Assembly (NCBI RefSeq): GCF_022376445.1 | Contig: NW_025955066.1 | Coordinates: forward strand, 1-64,000 | DNA length: 64,000 bases | Direction: 5' to 3' | Origin: Fomitopsis serialis | Taxonomy: Eukaryota; Basidiomycota; Agaricomycetes; Polyporales; Fomitopsidaceae | Shown here: positions 34,054-45,542 of the stretch, piece after piece | How positions within the stretch are numbered: position 1 is the stretch's first letter | Layout of the letters: every line of letters starts with the position of its first letter | Translations under genes and position numbers: made by a program | Notes under the pieces: model-generated | Told to the model about the DNA's origin: nothing | What the model saw: only the letters and a program-made list of their open reading frames with translations | The model's database searches: none

Positions 34054-36818
34054 TAGACGTACAACGAGCAAGAAGCAAGCTTCACGTACTGGTTTGTGCA
34101 CTCATGACGATAGGCAGGTGAAAGAAGCGGCGTGCTCCTCGTCGTATTAAAGGTCGCCACGAAGCCTAAATCACGCAACACTATCTTGTAGTGAAGTACG
34201 CCCAGACCAAGAGATGTCGCCCGGCGAGAATGGTCCGGAGGCGAATGGACAGCGCTCAGTTGCAACTTCTCAGGCTGCAGGTCCCTACACGTTGTCGCAG
34301 CACGGCGCGCTGAGGGGGCGGCCGCTTGCTCTTCGGGTCCGGGAGCACCTATAGCTGGTCGTAAGAGCGCTGTCCAGTTTGGGCTGTCCAATGAACAATG
34401 AGGAGGTTCACCCACATTGCCGGCACTAGAGTCACTCGAGTCGATGATAAGGAAGTTCCGACGGTCACGGCTGCCGTAAAGTTGCGGAGCGATCACCGCC
34501 CAAGGAAAGGCGGCTTCCGGGTCAGAGAGAACCGGCGTGAGCAATGCTTGAGGATATGTTTCGCCCGGAGGCCGGGAGAGCAGACGAGGTCGAGACGAGG
34601 TCGAGGAGTCAAAAGCATCTTGCGCGATAAGTCGTGACTTCGTCGCGCGAGCGCTTCAATCGCGACGTCCGTATTTTGAACACAACCCACTACACTGGTT
34701 GAGTAACCCTGGCGTCGTACGCGTTACACGATCGCGACTCCTACAAAGTCGAGCCTAACAATTGTACGCGCTGGGCAGTACACAGGGAATATGCGTATTG
34801 TGTCTGAGCCTTCGGCAATGTTGTGAACGCCTCCACAAGCGCCCAAGACGCATTCCGAATAAGGCAGCAAGTGTCGTTCGAACGATGGTGACGTTCAGAA
34901 TATCCAACGTACTTTGCGTTGGCGACACGCACTAATATATGCTGGCCCGCCGTGGGTTCTGCGAGAACGACTTCTTCTTGCATATCGGAAAGCTCGTGCT
35001 ACGTCAGGTACGCAGGTAACCGTTCTCTCTCCGAGTCGCAGTCACCGCATGTTCAACGTACAGTGCGTAGTTGTTTCGCCCCGCTCCGAACCAGCCTCCA
35101 CGCTTATGACATATACTGTGTATGCTGTGGTAGCGTATATGTGTAGCGGAGAGCACTGAGGGGTCGACTTTTCAGCAACAAAAGCGTGTTCCCGATTCCG
35201 CCCGCAAGGAGCATCTGGAGAGTCGAGACAGACTAGAGATACCCTATATAGGGCCAGGTGGCATGACCTCTGCACATAAAGGCTGCTCGACGGTCCTACC
35301 TGTGCCGCCGTCACTGGCACTGCAGCGTGGTCTATTTCCATTCGACCGAGTTGGCGACCGAGATACCAGGTGGTTCTATTCGCCTTCGCGCTGCTAATAC
35401 ACAAGTCAATGTGACTCTAAGTCTAGCACGCGGTGACGGATATCTGAGTCCGAAGGTTAGAATGGTGCCTCTAACCAGTGGTGCACAGAATATACTGGGA
35501 TCGCAAGGTTCGATTCATTCGCCCGGATCGGTGCATGCTCCTGCTGAGAATACTGACCTTGCGTCGTGTGGCGCGGTGAACAGCCTTCTTGTAGGAGGAG
35601 CAAGCCAGACAATCCTAGTGTATGCCCTAGGCTATTTGACTGGTGTGGCGTTAAATGCACTAGCCTTACGTAGTCCACGACGCACTTCTATGTGCAATAG
35701 GTCGTTGGGGTGTGCGGTGAGGAATTATTATTCCACGTACCTATGTGAATATTGAGTATCGGTCGCGGTTCTTGAGTGCGTTTACTATGTAACATGCAGC
35801 GTGCGGTCTGCGCGCTTCTGCATGTTGCGAAAACGGACCCGACCGCTGTCACTGTCACATGCTCCCGAGTCCACATAGATCCACTCTGACCACAGAGTGG
35901 TCCAAGAGTCGTTGACCGACATCTGTCGATCGTCACCGACGTGCATCCATGCTTGCCATGACAGGCGAAGAGCTTCTCCCTCGGATCTTGACAGCGAATA
36001 TGTCCCAAGATGGAAGGGTACATACCGGCGGCTTCAGTGACCTCGAACTCATCAGTGCGGCATCGAGGCTTCGGGGCAGTCCCGCCGTGTATATAAGGCC
36101 CAGAAAAGGCCTGTCTCCGTCCGTCGGACCCCCCGTCGAACTGCACACTTCCTGTCCCGCCAGCGTTGCGCCAGGGAAGCAAACACCAGTGCGTCACCGG
36201 TGCGTCACAGCGCGATTGCCGCGGCAAGCGTATCTCGCGTAGGCATCCGACGACTTAGCTCGGTCGAGAACTCGACTGGGTTCAAAATGAGCCTTCCAGG
36301 AACCGGATACAATTGTCGGTCCGGAAGACAGGTGTAATGCAAGGCGCACCGACCCGGGATGAGACTGGCTGTTGGTGGGATGGGGTGTGTGCGTTGGAGG
36401 GACGGCGGCCTTGGCGGCGGGGAGGACTGAGAGGAGCGTCGGCCGTCGAGAGGGCGCGGGGACAGGGGCGGCGGTGACGTCGGGGCGAGCGCAGAGCTGG
36501 AGGACGCCACGCGGGGTGGAGTCGAAATGACGCGTGACGTCGTGCCTTGGTGCGCGGACTTTCCGGATAAGCGAATGGAGAGATATCGAGCCTGCCCGAC
36601 AGTTGCAGGACGGACAGGGTCTCTCCTCCTTGCCAGATTTTGTCTGGACGTCGTCTCCTTTCCCCGACCGCATCCGTTCCTTACCAGCCACCATTGTGGA
36701 AACTCTTCCGGTGATGTCAGCCCCTCTTTTCCGTTATATCCATCGCCCCGCGCTCATGTCCCCCACAGCTCAGTCACGACCCTTTACGACGCCCGCCGCC
36801 CAGACGACATAGCTCACC
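34054..36818. other. no gene supported
   Basis: 2.8 kb with scattered short ORFs. A minus-strand Pro/Ser-rich frame lies at 36205-36694 opposite the CSC1 promoter; it shows no domain. 36530-36818 is the likely 5' UTR and promoter of the CSC1-like gene. Confidence 0.4.
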
Positions 36819-39800
36819 ATGTGCGTCGTTTTCGTGCTCCGGATTTTGATCGCCAGCTGATCCTTCGTCCACAGGTCGTCCGGCATATCTGGTGCCTCTA
36901 CCTACTCAACCTCTACATTCTCTACTGCCCTTGTCTTTAACGCCGCAGTTTTTGGCGGCGAACTGCTTGCGTTCACCCTCCTACGCCCATATTTCCCTGC
37001 CATCTACCAGCCCCGCACATACATCCCCCAGAAGAGTGCGTTTCTTCTCTCGTATACATTCGTCGCTGACATTTTTTCGCAGTAAACGCGCTTCTGATCT
37101 CTCCCGTAACATCTTCCTATGGCCGTGGGTCGTCTTCCGCGCCAACTATGTGGACATCAAGACCACCAACGGCCTCGACGCGTACTTTTTGTCCGCTTCC
37201 TCCGCATGATGGTCCGCGTCATGGTCCCTATCTGGCTCATCTCCTGGGCCATCCTCCTGCCTGTCTACTCTGTCGGTACATCCACCGCCACGAGTGACAG
37301 CCTCACGCAATTCGAGTTTGGAAACGTAGGGTCCAACGCCCAGGCACGGCTCTGGGCTCCGTTGATCCTCGCATGGGTGTTCACAAGTGCGTGTGCGCTT
37401 CAACGATCCGCGAGCCGTACTAACATACATTAGTCTGGATTCTTTGGAACATCCGCTCTGAGATGGCACACTTCGTCCACACTCGCCAGCGATGGCTTAT
37501 CGACCCATCCAATTCGGACACAGCTCAGGCGAACACCATGCTCGTGGCCGGTGTGCCCCAACGGTATCTCACGGAAGCAGCGCTGAAAGGCCTCTTCTCG
37601 TATCTGCCTGGAGGTGTGGCGAAGGTCTGGCTCAACAGGTGTGTAAACATCCGAACAACGCTGCTTTGCGTTGCGGCTGACTGTCCAACAGAGACCTCAA
37701 GGACATGCCAGACCTGTACGAGCGCCAAGTCAAGGCGTGCAAGATGCTCGAGTCTGCCGAGACGAGTCTCATCAACAGCGCCGTCAAGCTGCGCAACAAG
37801 CGCGTCAAGAAGGAGACGAAGGTCGCGAAGAAGGCGGCCAAGAAGGGCAACCCGCCGCCGTTCGCTGGGGACCCGTCCTCGGACGACCGCCATCTGACCG
37901 ACCCCAGCATCACGGACACGGAGCGCGGCGATCCCTACGCGGACAAGCTCGTTCCACGCAAGAAGCGCCCCACGCACCGTCTCCCCCTCCTCTCGTTCCT
38001 GCCCTCCCTGCCCCTCATCGGGAAGCAGGTCGACTCCATCGACTGGGCGCGCGAGGAGATCGCCGTCACCGCCGAGGAGCTCCGGAAACACCGGCGGGAG
38101 CTCGCGCGCGAGGTGGCGAAGGGCCACAACGTGCCCCCGGCCGTCGACGAGACCAAGCAGGACGCGCTCAAGCCGGCCGCGGACGGCGAGACGCAGTATC
38201 CGCCGCTGAACTCCGCGTTCGTGCTCTTCAACCAGCAGATTGCGGCGCACTTGGCCGCGCAGAGCCTGACGCATCACGCGCCGTACCGCATGGCGAACAA
38301 GCAGGTCGGCGTCGTCCCGGACGATGTCATCTGGAGCAACCTGAACATGAACCCGTACGAGGCGAAAGTGCGGACGGCGCTCAGCTGGGCCGCGACGCTT
38401 GGGTTGATCATCCTGTGGTCGTTCCCTGGTGAGGTTCAACCTGTATGGCGCGAGGGTATTTTGCTGATGGACGGTTCTAGTCGCCTTCGTCGGTGCCGTG
38501 TCGAACGTCGCGTCGCTGTGCACGACGTACAAATGGCTCGCGTGGCTCTGCAAGCTGCCGTCCCCGGTCATCGGCATCATCTCCGGTATCCTGTCCCCCG
38601 TCCTGCTCGCGGTGCTGATGATGCTCCTCCCGGTCGTCCTGCGGATCTTCGCGAGGTTGGAGGGCATGACGACGCGGACCTCCGTGGAGCTCAGTCTCAT
38701 GAACCGCTTTTTCATCTTCCAGATCATCGTGCGTATTCGCTGGTGGCTCATTGTTTGATGGAGTGGTACTCATTTGTGGCGTGTCTTGTAGCACTCGTTC
38801 TTGATCGTGACCTTGGCGTCGGGCATCATCGCCGCGTTGCCGCAGCTTGTGGAGAACACGGGCTCCATTCCCGCTACCCTCGCGAGGAATCTGCCTAAGG
38901 CATCCGTGTTTTTCCTCTCGTACGTAACACACTCAGTGTATCTTTGGTCGTCTCACGCTGACCCGCGCGTAGTTTCATCATCCTTCAGGGTTTGTCCGGA
39001 ACGGCGACGGGCTTCCTTGCCTACGTGACGCTGGCGATGTACTACGTGAAGTTGTACCTCACTGGTAGCACCCCTCGGTCGATATACAACATCAAGTACA
39101 AGCTTCGCTCCGTCCAGTGGGGCGCGACCTTCCCGACGGTGACCCTCATCGTGTGCATCAGTACGTCCCATCGCCATCCCTTCACGTCTCCTGCTCGATG
39201 CTCACCGCCATCCCCGCAGCCTTCGCGTACTCCGTAATCTCGCCGATTATCAACGGTCTCGCGATGTTGACGTTCTTCCTGTACTACTTGTTGTGGAAGT
39301 ACCGCTTCCTGTGGCAGCTCGGCCAGCCGCGCTCGTCCGAGAGCGGGGGGCGCTTCTTCCCGAAGGCGCTCCAGCACATGTTCGTGGGGCTGTACATCGA
39401 GGAGATCTGTCTCGCGGCGCTGTTCTTCCTTGCGCAGGATGGGAACGGGAAGGCAAGCGCGGTGCCGGAGGGCGCGTTGATGATTGTGTTGATCATCTTC
39501 ACGGTACGTCACAGTCGGATCCGCGTGGACGTGACGGGTGATGGCTGACTGGTTCGATGCGCAGGCGTTCTTCCATATCATCCTCGACAACTCTTACGAC
39601 CCGCTGATCCAGGCGCTCCCGCTGACGCTCGCGGACGAGGACCGGGAGGTGGACAACAACCGCCGCGTGGCGGAACAGGATCTGCGCGACGACGCGTCCG
39701 TGACGAGCATGGACGCCGCGCAGGCGGAGAAGCGCCACGACCAGGAGATGCGCGCGCGCAACGGGTCGCAGGGCTCGGGCGACACGGGCAAGGCGCGCTC

Positions 39801-40134
39801 CAAGACCTTCGAGCGCGTCGAGGACGGCGCGGACGTGGTCCCAGATCCGAACTCGCTCGCGCCACGCGACGCCGGGGAGAACCACCGGCTGAGCCAGCTC
39901 AGCGTGGCCGGCATCGACGAGGAGGAGGGCCCGAAGGACTTCTACCACCCGGCGAGCGTGGAGCCGCAGCAGACGATCTGGGTGCCGCGCGACCCGCTCG
40001 GACTGTGCGAGGCGGAGGAGGCGGCGATGCGCGAGAGGGGCATCCGGGTGTCGAGTGCGGAGGCGCGGATGGACGAGAAGGGGCATGTGGACATCTCGGG
40101 GGCGCCGCCGGATGAGAGCGGGGTGGAGCGGTGA
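36819..40134 (+). CDS. CSC1/OSCA-type calcium-permeable channel (DUF221/RSN1_7TM)
   Basis: Ten exons: 36819-36820, 36875-37035, 37083-37386, 37434-37638, 37692-38428, 38481-38728, 38792-38919, 38973-39160, 39220-39503, 39565-40134. N-terminal membrane segments are followed by LWPWVVFRANYVDIKTTNGL, VRFLRMMVRVMVPIWLISW and GLDAYF. A long cytosolic loop carries TMLVAGVPQRYLTEAALKGL, HRLPLLSFLPSLPLIGKQVD and SAFVLFNQQIAAHLAAQSL. The seven-helix core has VGAVSNVASLCTTYKWLAWL, SVELSLMNRFFIFQII, SFIILQGLSGTATGFLAYV and FAYSVISPIINGLAMLTFF; a charged tail ends at 40134. The family forms osmo- or mechanosensitive cation channels in the plasma membrane. The start ATG is split by intron 1. Two single bases are missing: at the donor after 37035 (AGTGCG for AGGTGCG) and in the T run at 37188-37192 before GTCCGC. 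Confidence 0.93.
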
Positions 40135-40240
40135 GGTGTGGGCGAGGGCCTGGAGGAGGGAGCGAGGAGAGGGAGGTGAGCAGGTCAGACCGAGCTGTGT
40201 GATTGGTTGGATGCTCTGCGGGTGTCGTGAAAAGACACTT

Positions 40241-40294
40241 CGCTACACCGCATACATACGCTACACCACATACACACGCTACACCACATACATA
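40241..40294. repeat. 18-bp minisatellite, three units
   Basis: cgctacacc(g/a)catacayr is repeated three times in tandem (40241, 40259, 40277) about 100 bp after the CSC1 stop codon, so it probably lies in the 3' UTR or terminator region. No stem-loop is evident. Confidence 0.8.
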
Positions 40295-41148
40295 TACGTT
40301 CCGTGCTTAGTACGATACTCCGTTCTTGCGAGTGCGCCTTTTTTCATGTGCGCAGTGACCTCTTGTATCATAGTTGCGTCCCCGCCGAAGATTCTGTATC
40401 AGTCGTTAATCGTCACTCCTGCAATGCATAAGTTACCCGTTATTCTTGTCAATGCTTCTGTCCAGTGAGTTAGTCACACGACACAGCGTTGCGCAGTACG
40501 TCGTATTGATGGTAAGCGTCCTTGCCCTAGTGCGACGTTCGGCCCAGCGCGTATCATGGTCTCCTCGTCTGTCAGCCTCGAGTGTTTCTTATTAGCCGAG
40601 TAGAGCCTGCCGACGGACCTCATTGGGTGTACATACTTAGGGACGGACAGTGAGGATGTGGGCACGCTGCGGCGCTGCATGCGCGGACACAGATAGGTCG
40701 GTCAACGTACATTACCAGTGGGAACGGATCGAATGGGGGCGTACCTTCGGGCGTAGTGTACCAGCTGCAGGGTGTACCCATGTGTTCAAGCTCAAGTTCA
40801 GGGCTGTCCTGCTCGGACGCCGATCTACGCCCGCCGGGCCAACTGCACCAGTCTGCGTTGAAGAAGCACTCGCTCGCTAGCCCAGAGATTGTGTTCTGCG
40901 CGTTCTCCTGGTCAGCTAGGAACATTGGAGCGGAGAAGATGATTGGCTTACACCTTCGAAGTGTGGATGTCTGAATCCTGCTTGGCAGTAGTGAACTCGT
41001 GGGACGGATAGCTCAAGTCCGACTCGCAAGTCAAGTGCATACAGAGTGTTGTTACGACACTGCTACTAGTCATCAGCGTGCGATTAATGCAGTCTGGGTT
41101 CTATGCATGATTAGCATCGAGTCGCAACGCGTACACTGGCACAGGCCG
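40295..41148 (-). other. possible exons of an unrecognised gene
   Basis: On the minus strand about 40960-41000 (SHEFTTAKQDSDIHTSK) ends at a gtgtaag donor. A block about 40745-40915 follows after gaccag and reads ENAQNTISGLASECFFNADW, CSWPGGRRSASEQDSPELEL and GTPCSWYTTPEG, ending at gtacgc. Four cysteines and good splice signals suggest a secreted-protein relic, but no start, signal peptide or family can be seen. Confidence 0.25.
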
Positions 41149-43005
41149 CTACCGTTGTCCAACACGCCCTACCGACACAATGGTTGTCCAGTCCTTGTCA
41201 TGTGGTAACATATAAGAGATCTCCAGTGTTCCGACAAGAAGCGCCAACTCCCTCTGTATCTCCTCGAATTCGGGTGGCCACCGACTGGTAGCCGTCGACC
41301 TCGTGGACGGTTCGAAGAGCCCAGGTGGAACGTCCAACTGGAGGCTGAGGGTCTCCAGGTAAGAACCCTCGTCAACGCGCTCCTGCAATACCGCACGAAG
41401 ATAGTCCAGCGACCGCCAAATACTGTCTCCAAGGTCGAAACATGCGTTATACCGTAGGACGAGCTCCCGAAGGTGAGGGCAGGGAATCCCGGTCGATGTC
41501 GGCTTGAGCGCTAGAGCAAGGCTAGCGCTGCCCGGGCCCGTTGCGTTCTGCTCTGCGACGAGCTCGAAGTATTCGAGAGCGGGAAATGAAGCTAGGATTT
41601 GGGCCCAAGTCTCCGTGGCGATATCTTCTGAACTGGTAAAGCCACAGAGAATCAAGGTCTTCGCGGATTCCGGGAAGAAATCACCAAGTTCTTCGAGAAT
41701 AGCCCGAAGGGGCCCGACAGTGGACGGGGGGACAGGCCACTCCATCAGTTCATTTTCTATGGAGAGTAATGGTTTGACGGGAAGATCGTCGATGGCTTCC
41801 CAGGCCGTGTAGCTAGGAGACCTCCACCACTGCGCCTCCCAGAACTCTGTAAGCACCACATCTGCGCTAATACTAGTGGAGAGGCCATCATACTCGTCCC
41901 ACCACACCATTATGTGATTTACGTCCTTCATAGCTGGCCAGAACGGCGCGCCACGCGGCAAGAAGGTATTGAGCACGGACATGTGGCCGTTCTCGTCCTG
42001 AAGTGGGTAGGATTTGATCACGGATAGCGAGACGCGAGTTTGCTTGGCAAGTAGGATATGTGCGAGCAAACTTGACATATTTGCGGAGGTTGCCTTGATA
42101 GAAAAGTGGCAAGTGTGTGGCAACGGGATCGCATAGTCTGCCGCGACGGACTGCGTGTCGAATGGCATCTCATCGGAATCCTCGTATACAAAATGCTGTA
42201 ACAAGGTACATGTCTTCAGCACATCCAGAAGTGAGGCGAGGCTTCTTTTCGGGAATCCGATGTCGCATAGCTCCAAGGATGTCAGCTGCGACAAAGATGA
42301 TTGGGGGTCGTCAATGGTAAGACCTTTGAGCGAGAGCCGTCGGAGACTCGGGAGGGAGCTAGGTATCCATTGTGAAGAAAACCCACCAACGACCGACAAG
42401 TCCATCGAAACCAGCGCGGGCAAAGAGACGGTCGACAACTGCCAGTGTGGTTGAGCAACGGGTACCATGAGGGCATCGAAATGGACCTTCATGCGTCTGA
42501 TCCGCGTATGATGTGACGCGAGGAGAGAACCGGTTGTAGAAAACCAGTCGATTGTGCGCGGTCGTGTAGACACCACGAGCACATGCCAATCGATGGTTGC
42601 ATCCCTTGAACGTGTCAAGCAGAGGTCCGAGAACTGCAAATTCTCCGTCAAGTAAATGCCTGTCCATAAGAGAGGTGTATGGACGATCGTGTCTCTCCAA
42701 TGACGGCATACAGCCATGACCGTAGTCTTCCACTTCATATGGTTGCGGTTCCACTTCGAAGGGCTGTGATCCCACACGATAGCAAGGCGAATGATAGCGA
42801 CGAAGAGTTCGTCTGGCAGTGTGTTCACAGTGATGGTGGAGTTATGCAAAGATTCGAGGTCCAACAAACGGCGCTGTAGCGCTTGTTTTTCGACGGAGAC
42901 CCAGTGCTGTAATTCTTGTCTAGAGCGCCCCCGTAACCGCGCACGGTCGTTGTCTGACAGTGCGCTAGCGAGCAGCGCACATTCAGGGATTGGTTTGTTC
43001 GCCAT
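41149..43005 (-). CDS. F-box protein, copy 3 (intact)
   Basis: A single open exon of 618 aa from ATG at 43005 (MANKPIPECALLASALSDND). A short coiled helix (RQELQHWVSVEKQALQRRLL) precedes the F-box: VNTLPDELFVAIIRLAIVWD, MAVCRHWRDTIVHTPLLWTG. The C-terminal two thirds hold degenerate leucine-rich blocks (LPSLRRLSLKGLTIDD, LTSLELCDIGFPKRSLASLL, LRELVLRYN). Members of this type are expected to be substrate receptors of SCF ubiquitin ligases, with the LRR-like part choosing the target; that role is inferred. The only one of four paralogues in this window that is fully open. 5' and 3' flanks are shared with the other copies. Confidence 0.88.
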   Translation of the reverse strand: MANKPIPECALLASALSDNDRARLRGRSRQELQHWVSVEKQALQRRLLDLESLHNSTITVNTLPDELFVAIIRLAIVWDHSPSKWNRNHMKWKTTVMAVCRHWRDTIVHTPLLWTGIYLTENLQFSDLCLTRSRDATIDWHVLVVSTRPRTIDWFSTTGSLLASHHTRIRRMKVHFDALMVPVAQPHWQLSTVSLPALVSMDLSVVGGFSSQWIPSSLPSLRRLSLKGLTIDDPQSSLSQLTSLELCDIGFPKRSLASLLDVLKTCTLLQHFVYEDSDEMPFDTQSVAADYAIPLPHTCHFSIKATSANMSSLLAHILLAKQTRVSLSVIKSYPLQDENGHMSVLNTFLPRGAPFWPAMKDVNHIMVWWDEYDGLSTSISADVVLTEFWEAQWWRSPSYTAWEAIDDLPVKPLLSIENELMEWPVPPSTVGPLRAILEELGDFFPESAKTLILCGFTSSEDIATETWAQILASFPALEYFELVAEQNATGPGSASLALALKPTSTGIPCPHLRELVLRYNACFDLGDSIWRSLDYLRAVLQERVDEGSYLETLSLQLDVPPGLFEPSTRSTATSRWPPEFEEIQRELALLVGTLEISYMLPHDKDWTTIVSVGRVGQR

Positions 43006-43745
43006 TTCAACTATAGAAAGCACTGTAGACAACAAGCTTTAGTCTAGATCGTGAAGCACTGGCAGGTAATCGGCCTTACGTTGAGAACGGCCGCGTCACG
43101 GCGTCGCGTCTAGTAGTCAGGTGCACCAGGTCCAAGACACGCGGGACTGTATATTGCCAGCAGGCGCGTCGAGCGCGATTCTTGTCTGTACCTTGTCTGT
43201 GCATTGTGATATAATTTAATGTATCAGAACTTGAAGGGATATTACGAGGACCGATCGAAGGAATGACTCACGCGGACGGTCACGCTGAACTAATACAAAG
43301 CTGTCGGAGGACCTTCCTGTGAGTGGGTCACTCACTTGCTGTATACAAATTATACAAAAACCTCTTTGAAGATGGAGACTCGAGAGGGCGGTCGTAAGTA
43401 CGCGTGCACCGTGACAGTGTGGCGATAGTGAACGCGACACGTCACGCACCGTGACGCGCAGAGTAACGGTGTGGCGCAGTGCTACTTAGATACTAGGTAT
43501 TCCTATCATCATGCATCATGAGTTAATACTTGCATGACAGTAACGCAGATCCAGAGACCTCACGCGCACGAATTACTTGACAGCTTCACGGTGCACCAGA
43601 AACGCGATATAGGGGGTACGAGTGTTGTGTAGTGATGCAAACGATTATCGTATGCTCATTACAGTCCACATTCACGCACGCCTGAGCGATATCTTCGTCG
43701 TGACGGACAAACATGCCACTGATACCATTATTAATCACTCCCAAC
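43006..43745. repeat. duplicated flanks between F-box copies 3 and 4
   Basis: 43040-43450 is the 5' flank of copy 3 (matches 28040-28400 and 45590-46020). 43490-43745 is the 3' flank of copy 4 (matches 25940-26184). So each duplicated unit was coding region plus about 400 bp upstream and about 250 bp downstream. Confidence 0.7.
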
Positions 43746-45542
43746 CTACACGACGGTAATCCACTCGTCATATGGTCCCCTATACGAGATCTTCAATGAC
43801 CCGACAAGAAGTGCCAATTCCCTCTGTATGTCCTCGAAGTCGGGTGGCCACCGACCGGTAGCCGTTAACAATGTTGACTGCCTGAACAGTTCGAAAACCT
43901 CAACTTCCGGTGGAGGGTCCAATTGAAGGATGAGAGACTGCAGCCGTGAGCCGCCGCCGACGCGCTCCTGCAATACCACACGAAGGTCGTCCAGCATCCG
44001 CCAGCTGCTATTGTCCCGCTCTGCGCCTGCTTCGTATCGTAGCACGAGCTCCCGCAGACGAGGGCAAGGAATCCCGCTCGATGTCGGCCTGAGCGCCAGA
44101 GGAAAGGTGCACATTGCATCTACCTCCGCAACGAGTTCGAAGTGCTCGATAACAGGGAATCTGGCGAGGGTTTGAGCCCAAGTCTCCGTAGAGATCTCTT
44201 CCGCGTATCCACGGAGGACAAAGGTCTTCGCAGACGCAGGGAAGAGATCGCCTAGCTCTTCTACGATGGCCAGAAGGGGTCCCATGATGGATGAAGGGAA
44301 GCTGGATGAGTGTATGTTGATATGTTCTATGAAGAGTGCCGGTGCGGGGGAGAGCCCATCGGCAGACAAGTTCTCGTAGTCAAGAGACCTCCACGGGTGC
44401 GACTCCCAGAACTCCGTATTTTTCCCGTCTGCGTAGACAGTAATACCGTCGCCCTCCTCCCACCACACCATTATATGAGTAACATCCTTCATAGCCGGCC
44501 AGTACGCTGCGTCTCGCGGCAAGATGGCATTGAGCACGGGTAAGTGGTCGTTCTCGTCCTGCCGCGGATGGAAGTCCTTCGGCTTTAGCAAAATACGAGT
44601 TTGCTTGGCTAGTAGGACGTGTGCGAGCAAGCTTGATATATTTGCCGAAGTTGCAATTATCAGGAAGTGTCGAATGCGTGGTAGTGACACTCTGTAACCT
44701 GCGGCGACGGAGGATTTCTTGAATGGCGTATCATCGGTATCCCCGTATACGAAATGTCGCAAGGAAGTGCATGTCTTCAGCACATCCAGAAGTGACGCGA
44801 GGCTCCTTGCGCGAAAGTGGATCTCGTTCAGCTCCAAGGACGTCAGTTGTGACAGGGATAAATTGGTGTCATCAATTGAGAGACGATAGAGCGAAAGGCG
44901 TCGGAGACTTGGGAAATAGCTGGGTATCCACTGTGAAGAAAGCCCAGAGACAGCCGTCAAGTCCATCGAAACGAGCACGGGCAAAGCGACCGTCGATAAC
45001 TGCCAGTGCGGCTGAACAAGCGGTGTGATGGCTTCCTCGAAATAGATGCGCATGTGTTTGATCCTTTCATGATGTAACGCAAGGAGAGAACCAGTCGCAG
45101 AGCACCAGTCGATAGGAGGTGGTCGTCTTGCTCGAGCTTCGAAAACACGCTAGTTGATGGCGGCGCCACTGGAACGTGTCAAACAGAGCGCCGAGAACTG
45201 GATATTCCTCGTCAAGTGGATGTCCGTCCATAAGAGAGGTGTATGGATAATCGTCTGTCTCCAATGACGGCACACACCCGTAGCCTTGATTATCCACGCC
45301 ATAGTGCAGTCCCCGCCGGCAAGGCGGATGATGGGGACGAAGATCTCGTTTGGCAACGTGTTCATAAGGATGGTGGAGTTATGCAGGAACTCGAGGTCCA
45401 ATATACGGCGCTGTAACGCTTGTTTTTCGACGGAGACCCAGTGTTGAACCTCCTGCCTAGAGCGCCCGCGTAAATGCGCACAGTCGTCGTCTGACGCTGC
45501 GCTAACAGGCGGCGTATCTTCGGGAATCGATTTGTTCGCCAT
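43746..45542 (-). pseudogene. F-box protein, copy 4 (one in-frame amber codon)
   Basis: One continuous frame of 599 codons from ATG at 45542 (MANKSIPEDTPPVSAASDDD) to the stop at 43746, interrupted only by TAG at 45150-45152 in the segment GAAIN-stop-RVFEARARRPPPIDW. The intact copy 3 has ATIDWHV here, so the codon was probably TGG (Trp). F-box: MNTLPNEIFVPIIRLAGGDC, GVCRHWRQTIIHTPLLWTDI. Downstream LRR-like blocks are all open (PSLRRLSLYRLSIDD, RLRELVLRYEAGAERD). No frameshift. Either a very recent pseudogene, a sequencing substitution, or a stop bypassed by recoding or editing. Confidence 0.88.

Noticed and set aside
35490..35540. tRNA-like B box (ggttcgattc)
   Set aside because: The flanks do not pair as a T stem and no A box lies at the right distance.
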